62,592 bases of DNA from Lachnospiraceae bacterium (lineage in GTDB: Bacteria; Bacillota; Clostridia; Lachnospirales; Lachnospiraceae): positions 1 through 62,592 of the forward strand of contig JAGATV010000022.1 in assembly GCA_017621075.1 (NCBI GenBank). The letters run 5' to 3'. The position numbers were made by a program, and so were the translations under genes. Under the pieces are notes generated by a model that saw only the letters and a program-made list of their open reading frames with translations, searched no databases and was not told where the DNA came from. Positions 26,541 through 35,975 of this stretch are shown here, piece by piece (the first letter of the stretch is position 1; every line of letters begins with the position of its first letter).

Positions 26541-27379
26541 TGAAAAAGAAGAAATTGTCAAACGCCATTCTCTTTTGTGTATTGTGCGTATTAGTAGTGA
26601 TCTTCCTCACTCCCATCTTTTTCGTGGTGTTAAACTCCTTTAAGGGAAAGCTGTTCATCAGCAATGATCCCTTCGCTTTTCCCACAAAGGAAACTTTTGC
26701 CGGTCTGTCCAATTATATCAATGGCATCGAGAAGACCAATTTCTTTGCTTCCTTTGGATGGTCTGCTTTCATCACGGTATTTTCCGTGCTGGCGATCCTG
26801 CTGTTCACTTCCATGACGGCATATTACCTGACCAGGGTGAAAACAAAGATCACTTCGGTGCTTTACTATCTGTTTGTATTTTCAATGATCGTGCCTTTCC
26901 AGATGGTCATGTTCACCATGTCAAAGCTGGCCAATATGACACATCTGAACAACCCTGTGGGTATGGTGATCCTGTACCTGGGCTTTGGTGCCGGACTTTC
27001 CATTTTTATGTTCTGCGGCTTTATCAAGTCGGTTCCGCTGGATATTGAGGAAGCGGCCATGATCGACGGCTGCAATCCGTTGCAGACCTTTTTTAAGGTG
27101 GTGCTCCCTATCTTAAAGCCGACTGCCATTACCGTGGCAATCTTAAATGCCATGTGGATCTGGAACGATTATCTGCTTCCTTATCTGGTGATCGGTCTCA
27201 GCACTCCCTATAAGACGATTCCGGTGTCCGTGCAGTACCTGGTAGGTTCCTACGGCGCAAAGGATATGGGTGCTATGATGGCGCTGCTTGTGTTATCCAT
27301 TATCCCTATCATCATTTTTTATCTGACCTGTCAGAAATATATCATTGAGGGTGTTGTGGCAGGTGCGGTAAAAGGTTAG
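26540..27379 (+). CDS. malG: Maltodextrin ABC transporter permease
   Basis: A 279-residue MalG/UgpE-type permease. The coupling loop is DIEEAAMIDGCNPLQTFFKV (about residues 171-190), and the sequence ends in the family tail IIEGVVAGAVKG. AAGGAGG in the end of malF acts as ribosome site. It forms the heterodimeric channel with MalF. No ATPase gene accompanies the pair; the MsmX-type ATPase at the left edge of the window is a candidate partner. Confidence 0.9.
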   Translation: MKKKKLSNAILFCVLCVLVVIFLTPIFFVVLNSFKGKLFISNDPFAFPTKETFAGLSNYINGIEKTNFFASFGWSAFITVFSVLAILLFTSMTAYYLTRVKTKITSVLYYLFVFSMIVPFQMVMFTMSKLANMTHLNNPVGMVILYLGFGAGLSIFMFCGFIKSVPLDIEEAAMIDGCNPLQTFFKVVLPILKPTAITVAILNAMWIWNDYLLPYLVIGLSTPYKTIPVSVQYLVGSYGAKDMGAMMALLVLSIIPIIIFYLTCQKYIIEGVVAGAVKG

Positions 27380-27394
27380 GAAAGAGGAAGTATT

Positions 27395-28894
27395 ATGAGA
27401 GAAAGTGGGATCTTACTGCCGATTGCAAGCCTTCCTTCCCCTTACGGCATCGGCTGCTTTTCCAAAGAGGCATATCAATTCATAGACCGTTTACAGGAAG
27501 CCGGACAGTCCTACTGGCAGATCCTGCCACTAGGTCCTACCGGATATGGGGATTCCCCCTATCAGTCTTTTTCTGCTTTTGCGGGCAATCCCTACTTTAT
27601 CGATCCGGAGGATCTGATCGCAAGAGGTTTCCTAACCAGAGAAGACTGCAAAGCTTATGACTTCGGTACGGATGAACGAGCTGTGGATTACGAGAAGATC
27701 TATAAAGGGCGGTTCAAACTTTTGCGGACTGCTTATGAAAACAGCAATATCGCTCAGGATCCGGACTTTCGGCAGTTTGTGGAAAAAAATGCCTACTGGC
27801 TGGATGACTATGCACTCTATATGGCGGTAAAGGACAGCTTTCGGGGGATCTGCTGGGAGGCTTGGGAGGACGGGATCAAGCTGCGCCGCCCGGAGGCTAT
27901 GGAAGCGTACCGCAACCGCTACAGCAAGGAGATCGAGTGCTATCAGTTTCAACAGTACCTGTTTGAGATACAGTGGAAAAAGCTAAAAGGTTATGCCAAT
28001 GAAAAGGGCATCAAGATCATCGGGGATATTCCCATCTATGTTGCCTTTGACAGTTCGGATACCTGGGCCAATCCGGAGCTTTTCCGGCTCGACGAAGACT
28101 GTAATCCTACAGTGGTAGCCGGCTGTCCGCCGGATGCTTTTGCCGCAGAGGGACAGCTTTGGGGCAATCCCATCTATCGTTGGGATTATCACAAGGAAAC
28201 AGGATATGAATGGTGGATGAAACGTCTGGCGGCCTGCTATGAGAGATATGATGTGGTCCGCATCGACCATTTCAGAGGATTTGATGAATATTATTCCATT
28301 CCTTACGGGGAGACCACGGCAAAGAACGGCGTTTGGGAAAAAGGTCCCGGTTATGACATTTTCCGGGTGATGAAAGAAAAACTGGGAGAAAAGGAAATTA
28401 TTGCAGAAGACCTTGGCTTTTTGACGGAATCTGTGATAGAATTAGTCAGAAGAACCGGATATCCCGGAATGAAGATACTGCAGTTTGCTTTTGATTCCCG
28501 TGAGGAAAGCGATTATCTGCCGCATAATTATACACAGAATTGTGTGGTCTATACCGGTACCCATGACAATGATACGGTGATGGGCTGGTATCGCACCCTG
28601 AAGGATGAGGACAGGAGATTATGCGATGCATACCTGAATATTGCCGGTCACGGTAAGGAGGATTTCCATTGGGAGTTCATCCGCTGTGCCATGGCAAGCG
28701 TGGCAAAGCTGGCAGTCATTCCTATTCAGGATTATCTGGGACTGGGATCGGAAGCCCGGATCAATGTTCCTTCCACCTTGGGCAATAACTGGAAGTGGAG
28801 GATGGGAAACGGGGACTTTACGAAAGAACTTGCCGAGCAGATAAAAGGAATGACAAAATTGTATGGAAGAAATAACGATCAAGGACATTGCTAA
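27395..28894 (+). CDS. malQ: 4-alpha-glucanotransferase (amylomaltase)
   Basis: A 499-residue family GH77 enzyme that transfers alpha-1,4-glucan chains between maltodextrins, releasing glucose. Catalytic regions are intact: the nucleophile Asp in VVRIDHFRGF, the acid Glu in IIAEDLGFL and the third Asp in YTGTHDND. GDIPIYVAFDSSDTW and NVPSTLGNNWKWRM are also typical. It works with the phosphorylase upstream to shorten imported maltodextrins. Its 3' end overlaps the lacI start by 32 bases. Confidence 0.95.
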   Translation: MRESGILLPIASLPSPYGIGCFSKEAYQFIDRLQEAGQSYWQILPLGPTGYGDSPYQSFSAFAGNPYFIDPEDLIARGFLTREDCKAYDFGTDERAVDYEKIYKGRFKLLRTAYENSNIAQDPDFRQFVEKNAYWLDDYALYMAVKDSFRGICWEAWEDGIKLRRPEAMEAYRNRYSKEIECYQFQQYLFEIQWKKLKGYANEKGIKIIGDIPIYVAFDSSDTWANPELFRLDEDCNPTVVAGCPPDAFAAEGQLWGNPIYRWDYHKETGYEWWMKRLAACYERYDVVRIDHFRGFDEYYSIPYGETTAKNGVWEKGPGYDIFRVMKEKLGEKEIIAEDLGFLTESVIELVRRTGYPGMKILQFAFDSREESDYLPHNYTQNCVVYTGTHDNDTVMGWYRTLKDEDRRLCDAYLNIAGHGKEDFHWEFIRCAMASVAKLAVIPIQDYLGLGSEARINVPSTLGNNWKWRMGNGDFTKELAEQIKGMTKLYGRNNDQGHC

Positions 28895-29894
28895 AATATG
28901 CGGTGTCGGAATCAGTACGGTTTCCCGCGCCATCAACAATCATCCGGACATCAACCCGGAGACGAAGGAGATGATCATGCGGGTCATTCAGGAAAATAAC
29001 TACATTCCCAACAACAGTGCCCGCAATCTGAAACGTCAGGATGCCAAAGCCATTGCGGTATTGGTAAAGGGCATTGACAACTCTTTCTTCAGCGCCATGA
29101 TCAGAGTATTAGAACAGGAGATCAAAGAGAAAAAGTACACCATGGTGCTGCGCCATGTAGACTTTGCGGAGGATGAAGTGGATGTAGCTCTGAAACTGGT
29201 GAAGGAAAAGCGACTCCGCGGAATTATTTTCCTGGGCGGCTATCTGCTGCACAGTGAGGAGAAGCTGGCGCAGTTGCATGTTCCTTTTATCCTGTGCACC
29301 ATTGGCACAGGGCCTGTGGGATACAGCCGGAATACTTATTCTTCCGTGGCAGTGGACGACGCCAGGGAGAGCTACAAGATGGTGGATTACCTGTGCAAGA
29401 GCGGTCACAGGGATATTGCCATTATATGTGCGTGCGAGACGGATGCCTCCATTGGTATGCTGCGTCTTCAGGGGTACAAGAAGGCCTTGCAGGATAACGG
29501 CATTCCGGTGAAGGAGGAGCTGATCCTTCCCATGAAACCGGATCTGGAGGACTATTCCCTGGAAAATGGCTATGAGGTCACCAAAGAATTCCTGGCAAAA
29601 GGAACCCCCTGTACAGCGATTTATGCCATTTCAGACATTCTGGCCATCGGTGCCGGGAAAGCACTTTCGGATGCCGGATACCGGGTGCCGGAGGATATTT
29701 CGCTGGCAGGGTTTGACGGCGTGGAGATCGGGAAGTATGTCATTCCTGCCCTGACCACCATAAAGCAGCCTGTGGACAGCATGGCGAGGGAGACCGCAAG
29801 GATACTCTTTGAAATCATTTCCGGCAGGGAGCAGCATCAGCACCGGATTTTTGAAGGAGAGCTGACCATCCGGGAATCCACAAGGAATCTATAG
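28863..29894 (+). CDS. LacI-family regulator of the maltodextrin operon
   Basis: A 343-residue LacI-type regulator. The helix-turn-helix is at residues 5-26 (IKDIAKICGVGISTVSRAIN), followed by the hinge helix NNSARNLKRQ. The sugar-binding core has ISDILAIGAGKAL and the C-terminal block PEDISLAGFDGVEIG. It is the last gene of the operon; the ATG lies inside malQ, 13 bases after AAAAGGA, so it is probably translated by coupling. The likely operators are the three repeats at 24068-24103; a maltodextrin or maltose inducer is inferred. Confidence 0.88.
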   Translation: MEEITIKDIAKICGVGISTVSRAINNHPDINPETKEMIMRVIQENNYIPNNSARNLKRQDAKAIAVLVKGIDNSFFSAMIRVLEQEIKEKKYTMVLRHVDFAEDEVDVALKLVKEKRLRGIIFLGGYLLHSEEKLAQLHVPFILCTIGTGPVGYSRNTYSSVAVDDARESYKMVDYLCKSGHRDIAIICACETDASIGMLRLQGYKKALQDNGIPVKEELILPMKPDLEDYSLENGYEVTKEFLAKGTPCTAIYAISDILAIGAGKALSDAGYRVPEDISLAGFDGVEIGKYVIPALTTIKQPVDSMARETARILFEIISGREQHQHRIFEGELTIRESTRNL

Positions 29895-29936
29895 TGAGAA
29901 CATAGTATCAAAAGAAGGAAAGACATTGCAAAATGA

Positions 29937-29977
29937 GGCGGTCCGTAAGGGCTTCCCTTATCCGGCGATGCCTTTTT
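29937..29977 (+). terminator. Terminator of the maltodextrin operon
   Basis: Hairpin with CCGTAAGGG pairing imperfectly with CCCTTATCCGG, closed by GGC/GCC, then TTTTTT (29973-29978). Placed between lacI and the MATE gene. Confidence 0.65.
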
Positions 29978-29980
29978 TGC

Positions 29981-30008
29981 TTGAAAAATCACCGAAATAT
30001 GTTACTAT
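29981..30008 (+). promoter_or_regulatory. Promoter of the MATE/HD-GYP genes
   Basis: TTGAAA (29981-29986), 16-base spacer, TACTAT (30003-30008), about 30 bases before the MATE ATG. Confidence 0.5.
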
Positions 30009-30041
30009 AGAAATACTAAATATATAATAGGAAGAAGTGAA

Positions 30042-31436
30042 ATGAAACAGATCAGTCTCAGAAAGAAATTATTTGGCGACAAAGCTTTCTATCTCATGGT
30101 GCTGTCAGTGGCAGTACCCATTATGATACAGAACGGCATAACCAATTTTGTAGGCCTTTTGGACAATATCATGGTAGGCCGTATCGGCACGGAGCAGATG
30201 TCCGGCATTGCCATTGTGAATCAGTTGCTGTTAGTATATAATCTGGCCATTTTCGGAGCCATTTCCGGGGCCGGTATCTTTGGAGCACAGTTTTACGGCT
30301 GTAAGGATCATGCGGGAGTGAGACATACCTTTCGATTCAAAGTCTATATCTGTGCCGCACTCACGGTAATCGGCATTCTGATCTTTCTTTTGGGCGGCGA
30401 CAGCCTGATACAGATGTATCTTCACGGGGAGGAAAATGCCCAGGCGCTGGAGCAGGCATTGTACTATGGCAAGGAGTATCTGACAGTGATGCTCATAGGA
30501 CTCCTTCCTTTTGGCGTGGAACAGATCTATACCAGTACTCTCAGGGAATGCGGGGAGACCATGATACCCATGAAAGCCGGTATCGTGGCGGTGTTGGTCA
30601 ACCTGTGCCTGAATTATCTGTTGATCTTTGGTAAGTTTGGATTCCCCGAGCTTGGAGTGGTGGGTGCTGCCGTTGCCACGGTGATCTCCCGGTATGTCCA
30701 GGCGCTGATCGTAATGGTGTGGACCCATACTCATGGGGACAAGATGCCGTTTGTGACAGGGGTCTACCGCTCATGGTCCATTCCGGCAAGTCTGGTGAGT
30801 AAGATTCTGGTGAAGGGTACACCCCTCATGGTCAATGAGGTGCTGTGGTCAGCAGGAATGGCCGGGATGATGCAGTGTTATTCCGTACGGGGCCTGGATG
30901 CAGTGGCGGCTTTGAATATTTCCACCACCATTTCCAACTTATTTAATGTGGTGTTCCTTGCCATGGGAAGTGCCATTTCCATTATCGTAGGACAGCTTTT
31001 GGGGGCTGGCAGAATGGAGGAGGCCAAGGATACGGACCGGAAACTGATCGTGTTCAGTGTGTTGTCCTGTATGGTGATCGGGGGAGCCTTGATCTGTATG
31101 GCGCCGCTGTTTCCCATGCTGTACAATACATCCCACAGGGTACGGGAGCTGGCCACATGGTTCTTGCGGATCGCAGCCGCCTGCATGCCGTTGGCAGCAT
31201 TCATGCATGCCACCTATTTTACCCTGCGTTCCGGGGGAAAGACCATTGTGACTTTTTTGCTCGACAGTGTGTTTCTGTGGTGTGTCAGCATTCCCTTTGC
31301 ATATTTGCTCAGCAGATATACCGATATGCATGTGATCCCGTTGTATCTGTGCTGCCAGCTTGTGGATATCATCAAATGTATCATAGGATATATTCTGGTG
31401 AAAAAAGGGGTCTGGCTGCATAATATCGTAAGTTAG
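30042..31436 (+). CDS. MATE-family efflux transporter
   Basis: A 464-residue, roughly 12-helix MATE protein. The N-terminal family block is SVAVPIMIQNGITNFVGLLD followed by NIMVGRIGTEQMSGIAI; the second half has MGSAISIIVGQLLGAGRMEEA. It exports cationic compounds or drugs in exchange for Na+ or H+; no substrate can be assigned. GGAAGAAG lies upstream of the ATG. The HD-GYP gene follows after 17 bases and is probably cotranscribed, with no evident functional link. Confidence 0.9.
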   Translation: MKQISLRKKLFGDKAFYLMVLSVAVPIMIQNGITNFVGLLDNIMVGRIGTEQMSGIAIVNQLLLVYNLAIFGAISGAGIFGAQFYGCKDHAGVRHTFRFKVYICAALTVIGILIFLLGGDSLIQMYLHGEENAQALEQALYYGKEYLTVMLIGLLPFGVEQIYTSTLRECGETMIPMKAGIVAVLVNLCLNYLLIFGKFGFPELGVVGAAVATVISRYVQALIVMVWTHTHGDKMPFVTGVYRSWSIPASLVSKILVKGTPLMVNEVLWSAGMAGMMQCYSVRGLDAVAALNISTTISNLFNVVFLAMGSAISIIVGQLLGAGRMEEAKDTDRKLIVFSVLSCMVIGGALICMAPLFPMLYNTSHRVRELATWFLRIAAACMPLAAFMHATYFTLRSGGKTIVTFLLDSVFLWCVSIPFAYLLSRYTDMHVIPLYLCCQLVDIIKCIIGYILVKKGVWLHNIVS

Positions 31437-31453
31437 TTGCAGGGGAGGATCGG

Positions 31454-32557
31454 ATGATCAGGAGAAAATTTATCAGTACGCGGTTGTTGAAAAACGGAAT
31501 GAAGATTGACCAGGCGATCGTGGACGGCACCGGCCGGGCATTGATCGCCAAAGGGGCATTTCTGGATGATTTCCAGATTGAGTATCTTCAGGATAAAGGC
31601 GTGAACGGAGTCTATATCCAGGAGGGGGAAGCAGACCCGGAGGACCTGGAAGAAAAGATCCAGATTCCACAGTATACCAAGGAAGTCATTGCGAAGAACC
31701 GTGTGGAAGACCGTGCCAAGGTAAAATTGTCGGAGAGTGTCCGCAAGCGGGTGGGAGAAGGAATCCAGTATTTGTATAACAATACGGAGGACAGCGGTTT
31801 TGAGGAATCTACCCGGAATATTGCCAATGAGCTGATGAATGCCATTTTTGAAAACGATGCGGTGGCGGTGGATATCGGCATGCTGAAGGTCAGTGATGAA
31901 TACACCTTCAAGCACAGTGTGGATGTGGCTACCATGGCCATGGTCATCGGAAAGAAGTGCGGTCTGAATGAAGGGGAACTGCGAGAACTGGGAATTGCGG
32001 GGCTGCTCCATGATGTGGGGAAGTCCAAGATCCCCAACGAAGTGTTAAATAAGCCCGGAAAGCTCACGGATGAGGAATTTGCCCTGATGAAGCAGCATTC
32101 CCTGTTCGGATTCCAGATCCTGAAGGAAAAACATACTTTTTCGGATGCCATCATGCGCGGGGTCCTGCAGCACCATGAGAAGATCAACGGCAAAGGTTAT
32201 CCTTTGGGAGTGGGGGAGGAGAAGATCCATCGTTTCGCAAAGATCATCTCCGTGGCGGATGTGTATGACGCCCTTGTGACGGAGCGCCCATATAAAAGTG
32301 CTTTTTCCAAACGGGATGCAGTGGAGATGATCATGGCCATGACCATGGAACTGGACTTAGATGTCATGAAAAGTTTTTTGGAGAGTGTCATTCTCTACCC
32401 GGTAGACAGTATCGTGGAACTGTCCAACGGGGAGAGGGCCAAGGTGGTGGAGAACAGCACCCAGTATGTCCTGCGCCCCAAGGTGGTGGGCATCAGGTCC
32501 GGAAAGGTATATGATCTGGCCGGGGACCTTAGCTGCGCCAGCATCATCATTTTGTAA
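31454..32557 (+). CDS. HD-GYP domain protein (probable cyclic dinucleotide phosphodiesterase)
   Basis: A 367-residue soluble protein. Residues 1-60 resemble the DUF3391-like N-terminal segment (ISTRLLKNGMKIDQAIVDG). The HD-GYP domain spans about 135-310: metal residues H186 and D187 (LLHDVGK), then H240-H241-E242 with the diagnostic G246-x-GYP (HHEKINGKGYP), and VADVYDALVTERPYK. The family hydrolyses cyclic di-GMP or related dinucleotides using a di- or tri-metal centre. All signature residues are present, so it is probably active. GGGGAGG precedes the ATG. No receiver or sensor domain is fused to it. Confidence 0.92.
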   Translation: MIRRKFISTRLLKNGMKIDQAIVDGTGRALIAKGAFLDDFQIEYLQDKGVNGVYIQEGEADPEDLEEKIQIPQYTKEVIAKNRVEDRAKVKLSESVRKRVGEGIQYLYNNTEDSGFEESTRNIANELMNAIFENDAVAVDIGMLKVSDEYTFKHSVDVATMAMVIGKKCGLNEGELRELGIAGLLHDVGKSKIPNEVLNKPGKLTDEEFALMKQHSLFGFQILKEKHTFSDAIMRGVLQHHEKINGKGYPLGVGEEKIHRFAKIISVADVYDALVTERPYKSAFSKRDAVEMIMAMTMELDLDVMKSFLESVILYPVDSIVELSNGERAKVVENSTQYVLRPKVVGIRSGKVYDLAGDLSCASIIIL

Positions 32558-32585
32558 AGCAACACAAACGGTAAAAGGTATCGTT

Positions 32586-32617
32586 ATGCCCCATGGCTTA
32601 GCCATGGGGCATTATTT
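32586..32617 (+). terminator. Terminator after the HD-GYP gene
   Basis: Perfect 12-bp stem ATGCCCCATGGC / GCCATGGGGCAT with a TTA loop, followed by TATTTTA. Confidence 0.85.
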
Positions 32618-32645
32618 TACATATTTAATATTTTGAAATACCCCC

Positions 32646-32673
32646 TTGACATATGATTCCAGTATGATATACT
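32646..32673 (+). promoter_or_regulatory. Promoter of the fatty acid synthesis operon
   Basis: TTGACA (32646-32651), 16-base spacer, TATACT (32668-32673). A FabT-like palindrome begins directly at the -10 box. Confidence 0.8.
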
Positions 32674-32685
32674 TTGAAAGTCAAA
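32673..32685 (+). promoter_or_regulatory. FabT-like operator 1
   Basis: Perfect palindrome TTTGA-AAG-TCAAA at the transcription start. It resembles the TTTGA/TCAAA sites known for FabT, the MarR-type repressor of streptococcal fatty acid genes. A FabT-like gene closes this operon at 43236. Confidence 0.65.
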
Positions 32686-32720
32686 TAATATCAAAATAAA
32701 ATAATTTAAGTTTTAAATAA

Positions 32721-32733
32721 ATTGATTATCAAA
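32721..32733 (+). promoter_or_regulatory. FabT-like operator 2
   Basis: TTGA-TTA-TCAA palindrome with flanking A and AC, 48 bases after the centre of operator 1 and 30 bases before the fabH ATG. Shorter arms than operator 1. Confidence 0.5.
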
Positions 32734-32762
32734 CAAAAAATATATATTTTGAAGGAGAACAG

Positions 32763-33746
32763 ATGATAGGAGTAATCACAGGCACAGGTTCCTGGCTGCC
32801 GGAGCAGATCGTGGATAACGATGATCTTGCGAGGATCATGGACACCAATGACGAATGGATCAGGGAGAGGACAGGGATAGTAAAACGCCGTATCATAAAA
32901 GAGGAATCCACGGTAAGTATGGCGACAGGGGCGGCCCTCAGGGCCCTTGAGGATGCCGGAGTGGCAGCGGAAGAACTGGATATGCTCCTGGTATCCACAG
33001 TGTCTTCCGATGTGCTCTTGCCCTCCACTGCATGTGAGGTTCAAAAAAACATTGGTGCGACAAATGCCGTGTGCTTTGACATCAATGCGGCCTGCACGGG
33101 ATTTTTGTTTGCCCTGAATACTGCCCAGGCCTATTTCCATGCCGGACTGGTAAAAAAGGTGTTGTTAATTGGGGCAGAGAGCCTTTCCACCCTGGTGGAC
33201 TGGAGTGACAGAGGCACGGCTATCCTGTTTGGCGACGGAGCCGGAGCAGCAGTGCTGGAGGCTGCAGAAGGAGAACTTTTACCGATGGTGATGCATTCCG
33301 ACGGCGCAAGGGGAGAGGCACTTACCTGCAAGAGTCCTTTTGCGGTCAGAAAGAGTCCCCTGACAGTGGCAAACATGATGAAGGCAGTGGAAAAAGAGGA
33401 CTATGTGGGCATGAACGGCCAGGAGGTGTTCCGTTTTGCGGTAAAGCGGGTGCCGGAATGTGTGGAGGAGCTTTTGGACAAATGCGGAAAGACCACGGAG
33501 GATGTCGACTACTTCATTCTTCACCAGGCAAATCGCCGCATTGTGGAAAGTATTGCCAAGCGACTTAAGACCGATATCTCAAAATTTCCCATGAATCTGA
33601 TGGAATATGGAAATACTTCCTCGGCCAGCATCCCGATCCTGCTGGATGGACTGAACCGGAAAGGAACCCTGAAAAGGGGTATGAAGCTGGTGATCGCAGG
33701 CTTTGGCGCCGGGCTTTCCTGGGGAGCCGCCTATATGGAATGGTGA
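32763..33746 (+). CDS. fabH: 3-oxoacyl-ACP synthase III
   Basis: A 327-residue condensing enzyme that starts fatty acid chains from an acyl-CoA and malonyl-ACP. The catalytic triad is C111 (NAACTGF), H254 (LHQANRRI) and N284 (EYGNTSSAS). The length is that of standard FabH. GAAGGAG lies before the ATG. It is the first gene of the fab/acc operon and directly follows the two FabT-like operators. Confidence 0.96.
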   Translation: MIGVITGTGSWLPEQIVDNDDLARIMDTNDEWIRERTGIVKRRIIKEESTVSMATGAALRALEDAGVAAEELDMLLVSTVSSDVLLPSTACEVQKNIGATNAVCFDINAACTGFLFALNTAQAYFHAGLVKKVLLIGAESLSTLVDWSDRGTAILFGDGAGAAVLEAAEGELLPMVMHSDGARGEALTCKSPFAVRKSPLTVANMMKAVEKEDYVGMNGQEVFRFAVKRVPECVEELLDKCGKTTEDVDYFILHQANRRIVESIAKRLKTDISKFPMNLMEYGNTSSASIPILLDGLNRKGTLKRGMKLVIAGFGAGLSWGAAYMEW

Positions 33747-33826
33747 TAACCGGCATGGAGACATGACCGGATACACATAGATCAAGGATCAAAAATCAAA
33801 CAAAACAAAGAAAAAGGAGATTCAAA

Positions 33827-34051
33827 ATGTTAGAGAAAATTCAGGAAATGATCGCAGAAGGTTTAGGTGTTGAGAAGGAGCAGGTAGTGGAGACCGCATC
33901 CTTTAAGGATGATCTGGCAGCAGATTCTTTGGATCTGTTTGAACTGGCTATGTCCTTGGAAGAGGAGTTCGGAGTAGAGATCCCTTCTGAGGAACTGGAG
34001 AAGATGGTAACTGTTGGCGACGTGATCAAGTACATCGAAGCTCATCAGTAA
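33827..34051 (+). CDS. acpP: Acyl carrier protein
   Basis: A 74-residue acidic helical protein carrying the acyl chain during synthesis. S34 in the ADSLDLFEL motif is the phosphopantetheine site. Acidic helix II (EL..AMSLEEEFG) is typical. AAAGGAG lies before the ATG. It is placed between fabH and fabK, consistent with a dedicated carrier of fatty acid synthesis. Confidence 0.96.
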   Translation: MLEKIQEMIAEGLGVEKEQVVETASFKDDLAADSLDLFELAMSLEEEFGVEIPSEELEKMVTVGDVIKYIEAHQ

Positions 34052-34093
34052 GAAATGCGCCGATGTAAAATGCATGAAAGGACGAGTCAGACT

Positions 34094-35032
34094 ATGAAGA
34101 CAGAAATCACCGAATTGTTAGGAATCGAATATCCCATTATACAGGGAGGCATGGCATGGGTCGCTGAATATCATCTTGCATCGGCGGTATCGGAAGCAGG
34201 CGGTCTGGGCATCATCGGTGCAGGTGGCGCCCCGGCAGCCTGGGTGCGGGAACAGATAAAAGAGGCCAAGAAGCTTACAAGTAAGCCTTTTGGCGTGAAT
34301 CTGATGTTAATGAACCCGGAGGCAGAAGAGATTGCCAAAGTCATCGTGGAGGAAGGCGTGAAGGTAGTGACTACCGGCGCCGGAAGCCCGGAAAAATATA
34401 TGAAGATGTGGAAGGAAGCCGGAGTGAAGGTCATTCCTGTAGTGGCTTCCGTGGCACTGGCAAAGCGCATGGAGCGCTGTGGCGCAGATGCTGTGGTGGC
34501 AGAGGGCATGGAGTCCGGCGGACACATCGGTGAGACCACTACCATGGCGCTGGTGCCTCAGGTGGTGGATGCAGTGGAGATCCCTGTCATCGCAGCGGGC
34601 GGTATCGGAGACGGCAGAGGTGTTGCTGCAGCATTTATGCTGGGTGCGAGGGCAGTCCAGATGGGAACCCGTTTCGTGGTGGCAAAGGAATCCATCGTAC
34701 ATGAAAATTATAAGAATTATGTCATCAAGGCAAAAGATATCGATACCCGTGTGACAGGCAGAAGCACAGGGCATCCGGTGCGTGTGATCCGGAACAAGCA
34801 GACCAAGGAGTACCTGCGTCTGGAAGCGGAGGGGGCAACTTTAGAAGAACTGGAGAAGCTGACTCTGGGAGGCTTAAGAAGAGCTGTTGTGGAAGGTGAT
34901 ATGGAAACCGGAAGCATCATGGCAGGTCAGATCGCAGGTCTGGTAAAGGAAGAAAAAACCTGTAAGGAAATTGTCATGGAATTGGTCAAGCAGGCTGAAA
35001 GCCTGATGAAAGGAACGGTAATCAATGGGTAA
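34094..35032 (+). CDS. fabK: Enoyl-ACP reductase II (FMN-dependent)
   Basis: A 312-residue flavin enzyme that reduces enoyl-ACP, the last step of each elongation cycle. It has the family start ELLGIEYPIIQGGMAWVAEY and the FMN-binding stretches AEGMESGGHIGE, PVIAAGGIGDGRG and GARAVQMGTRFV. Start at ATG 34094 by homology to the usual N-terminus; AAAGGA lies 11 bases upstream, and two earlier in-frame ATGs (34055, 34070) are alternatives. It overlaps fabD by 8 bases. No FabI is seen, so this is probably the main enoyl reductase. Confidence 0.94.
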   Translation: MKTEITELLGIEYPIIQGGMAWVAEYHLASAVSEAGGLGIIGAGGAPAAWVREQIKEAKKLTSKPFGVNLMLMNPEAEEIAKVIVEEGVKVVTTGAGSPEKYMKMWKEAGVKVIPVVASVALAKRMERCGADAVVAEGMESGGHIGETTTMALVPQVVDAVEIPVIAAGGIGDGRGVAAAFMLGARAVQMGTRFVVAKESIVHENYKNYVIKAKDIDTRVTGRSTGHPVRVIRNKQTKEYLRLEAEGATLEELEKLTLGGLRRAVVEGDMETGSIMAGQIAGLVKEEKTCKEIVMELVKQAESLMKGTVING

Positions 35033-35975
35033 GATCGCATTTATTTATCCCGGTCAGGGCGCCCAGAAATGCGGCATGGGAAAAGATTTTTATGAGAACT
35101 GTCCCAGAGCCAAGGCTCTTTATGACAGGGCAGGGGAAATCCTGAATCTGGATATGAAGGAACTTTGTTTTGAAGAAAATGAAAGGTTGGACATTACGGA
35201 ATATACGCAGGCGGCTTTGGTTACTACCTGCCTTGCCATGACGGATGTGGTGCGAAGCAAAGGTCTTGAGCCGGATGTGACGGCAGGCTTAAGCCTTGGA
35301 GAATACTGCGCCATCGCTGTGGCCGGCGGTATGTCCGAACTGGATGCCATCCGCACGGTAAGAAAGCGCGGCATCCTGATGCAGGAGGCAGTCCCTGTGG
35401 GAGTGGGCGCCATGGCGGCAGTGCTTGGCATGACGGCAGAGGAGATCGAAGCGGTAGTAGATCCTTTGGAAGGCGTGTCCATTGCCAACTATAACTGTCC
35501 GGGCCAGCTGGTCATCACCGGATATGTCCAGGCGGTGGAAACGGCATCCGGGCTTTTGAAAGAAGCGGGAGCCAAAAGGGTAGTGCCTCTTAAGGTAAGT
35601 GGTCCTTTCCACTCTGTTCTCCTGACAGAAGCAGGACAGAAGCTGGGGGAGGAACTGAAAACGGTGCAGTGGAGTTCTTTAAGGATTCCTTATGTGACAA
35701 ATGTGACTGCGGAGGCGATCATTGATATCCGCAAGACAAAAGAGTTTTTGGAAAAACAGGTTGCAGGAAGCGTTCGCTGGGAGCAGAGTATGCGCAATAT
35801 GCTGGCGGACGGTGTGGACACCTTTGTGGAGATCGGGCCCGGCAGAACGCTGGCGGGCTTCCTTAAAAAGATAGATAAAGAAGCAGTTGTATATAACATT
35901 GAGAAGCTGGAAGATGTGGATACGGTGGTAGAGGCAATCTGCGGAAAGGAAGCATTATGTTGCAGGGAAAAGTAG
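35025..35975 (+). CDS. fabD: Malonyl-CoA:ACP transacylase
   Basis: A 316-residue acyltransferase loading malonate onto ACP. The nucleophile S90 lies in GLSLGEY, where the usual His before Ser (GHSLGE) is Leu; H196 in GPFHSVLL is the partner residue. The N-terminal FIYPGQGAQKCGMG is standard. It overlaps fabK by 8 bases and fabG by 19 bases, implying coupled translation. Confidence 0.95.
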   Translation: MGKIAFIYPGQGAQKCGMGKDFYENCPRAKALYDRAGEILNLDMKELCFEENERLDITEYTQAALVTTCLAMTDVVRSKGLEPDVTAGLSLGEYCAIAVAGGMSELDAIRTVRKRGILMQEAVPVGVGAMAAVLGMTAEEIEAVVDPLEGVSIANYNCPGQLVITGYVQAVETASGLLKEAGAKRVVPLKVSGPFHSVLLTEAGQKLGEELKTVQWSSLRIPYVTNVTAEAIIDIRKTKEFLEKQVAGSVRWEQSMRNMLADGVDTFVEIGPGRTLAGFLKKIDKEAVVYNIEKLEDVDTVVEAICGKEALCCREK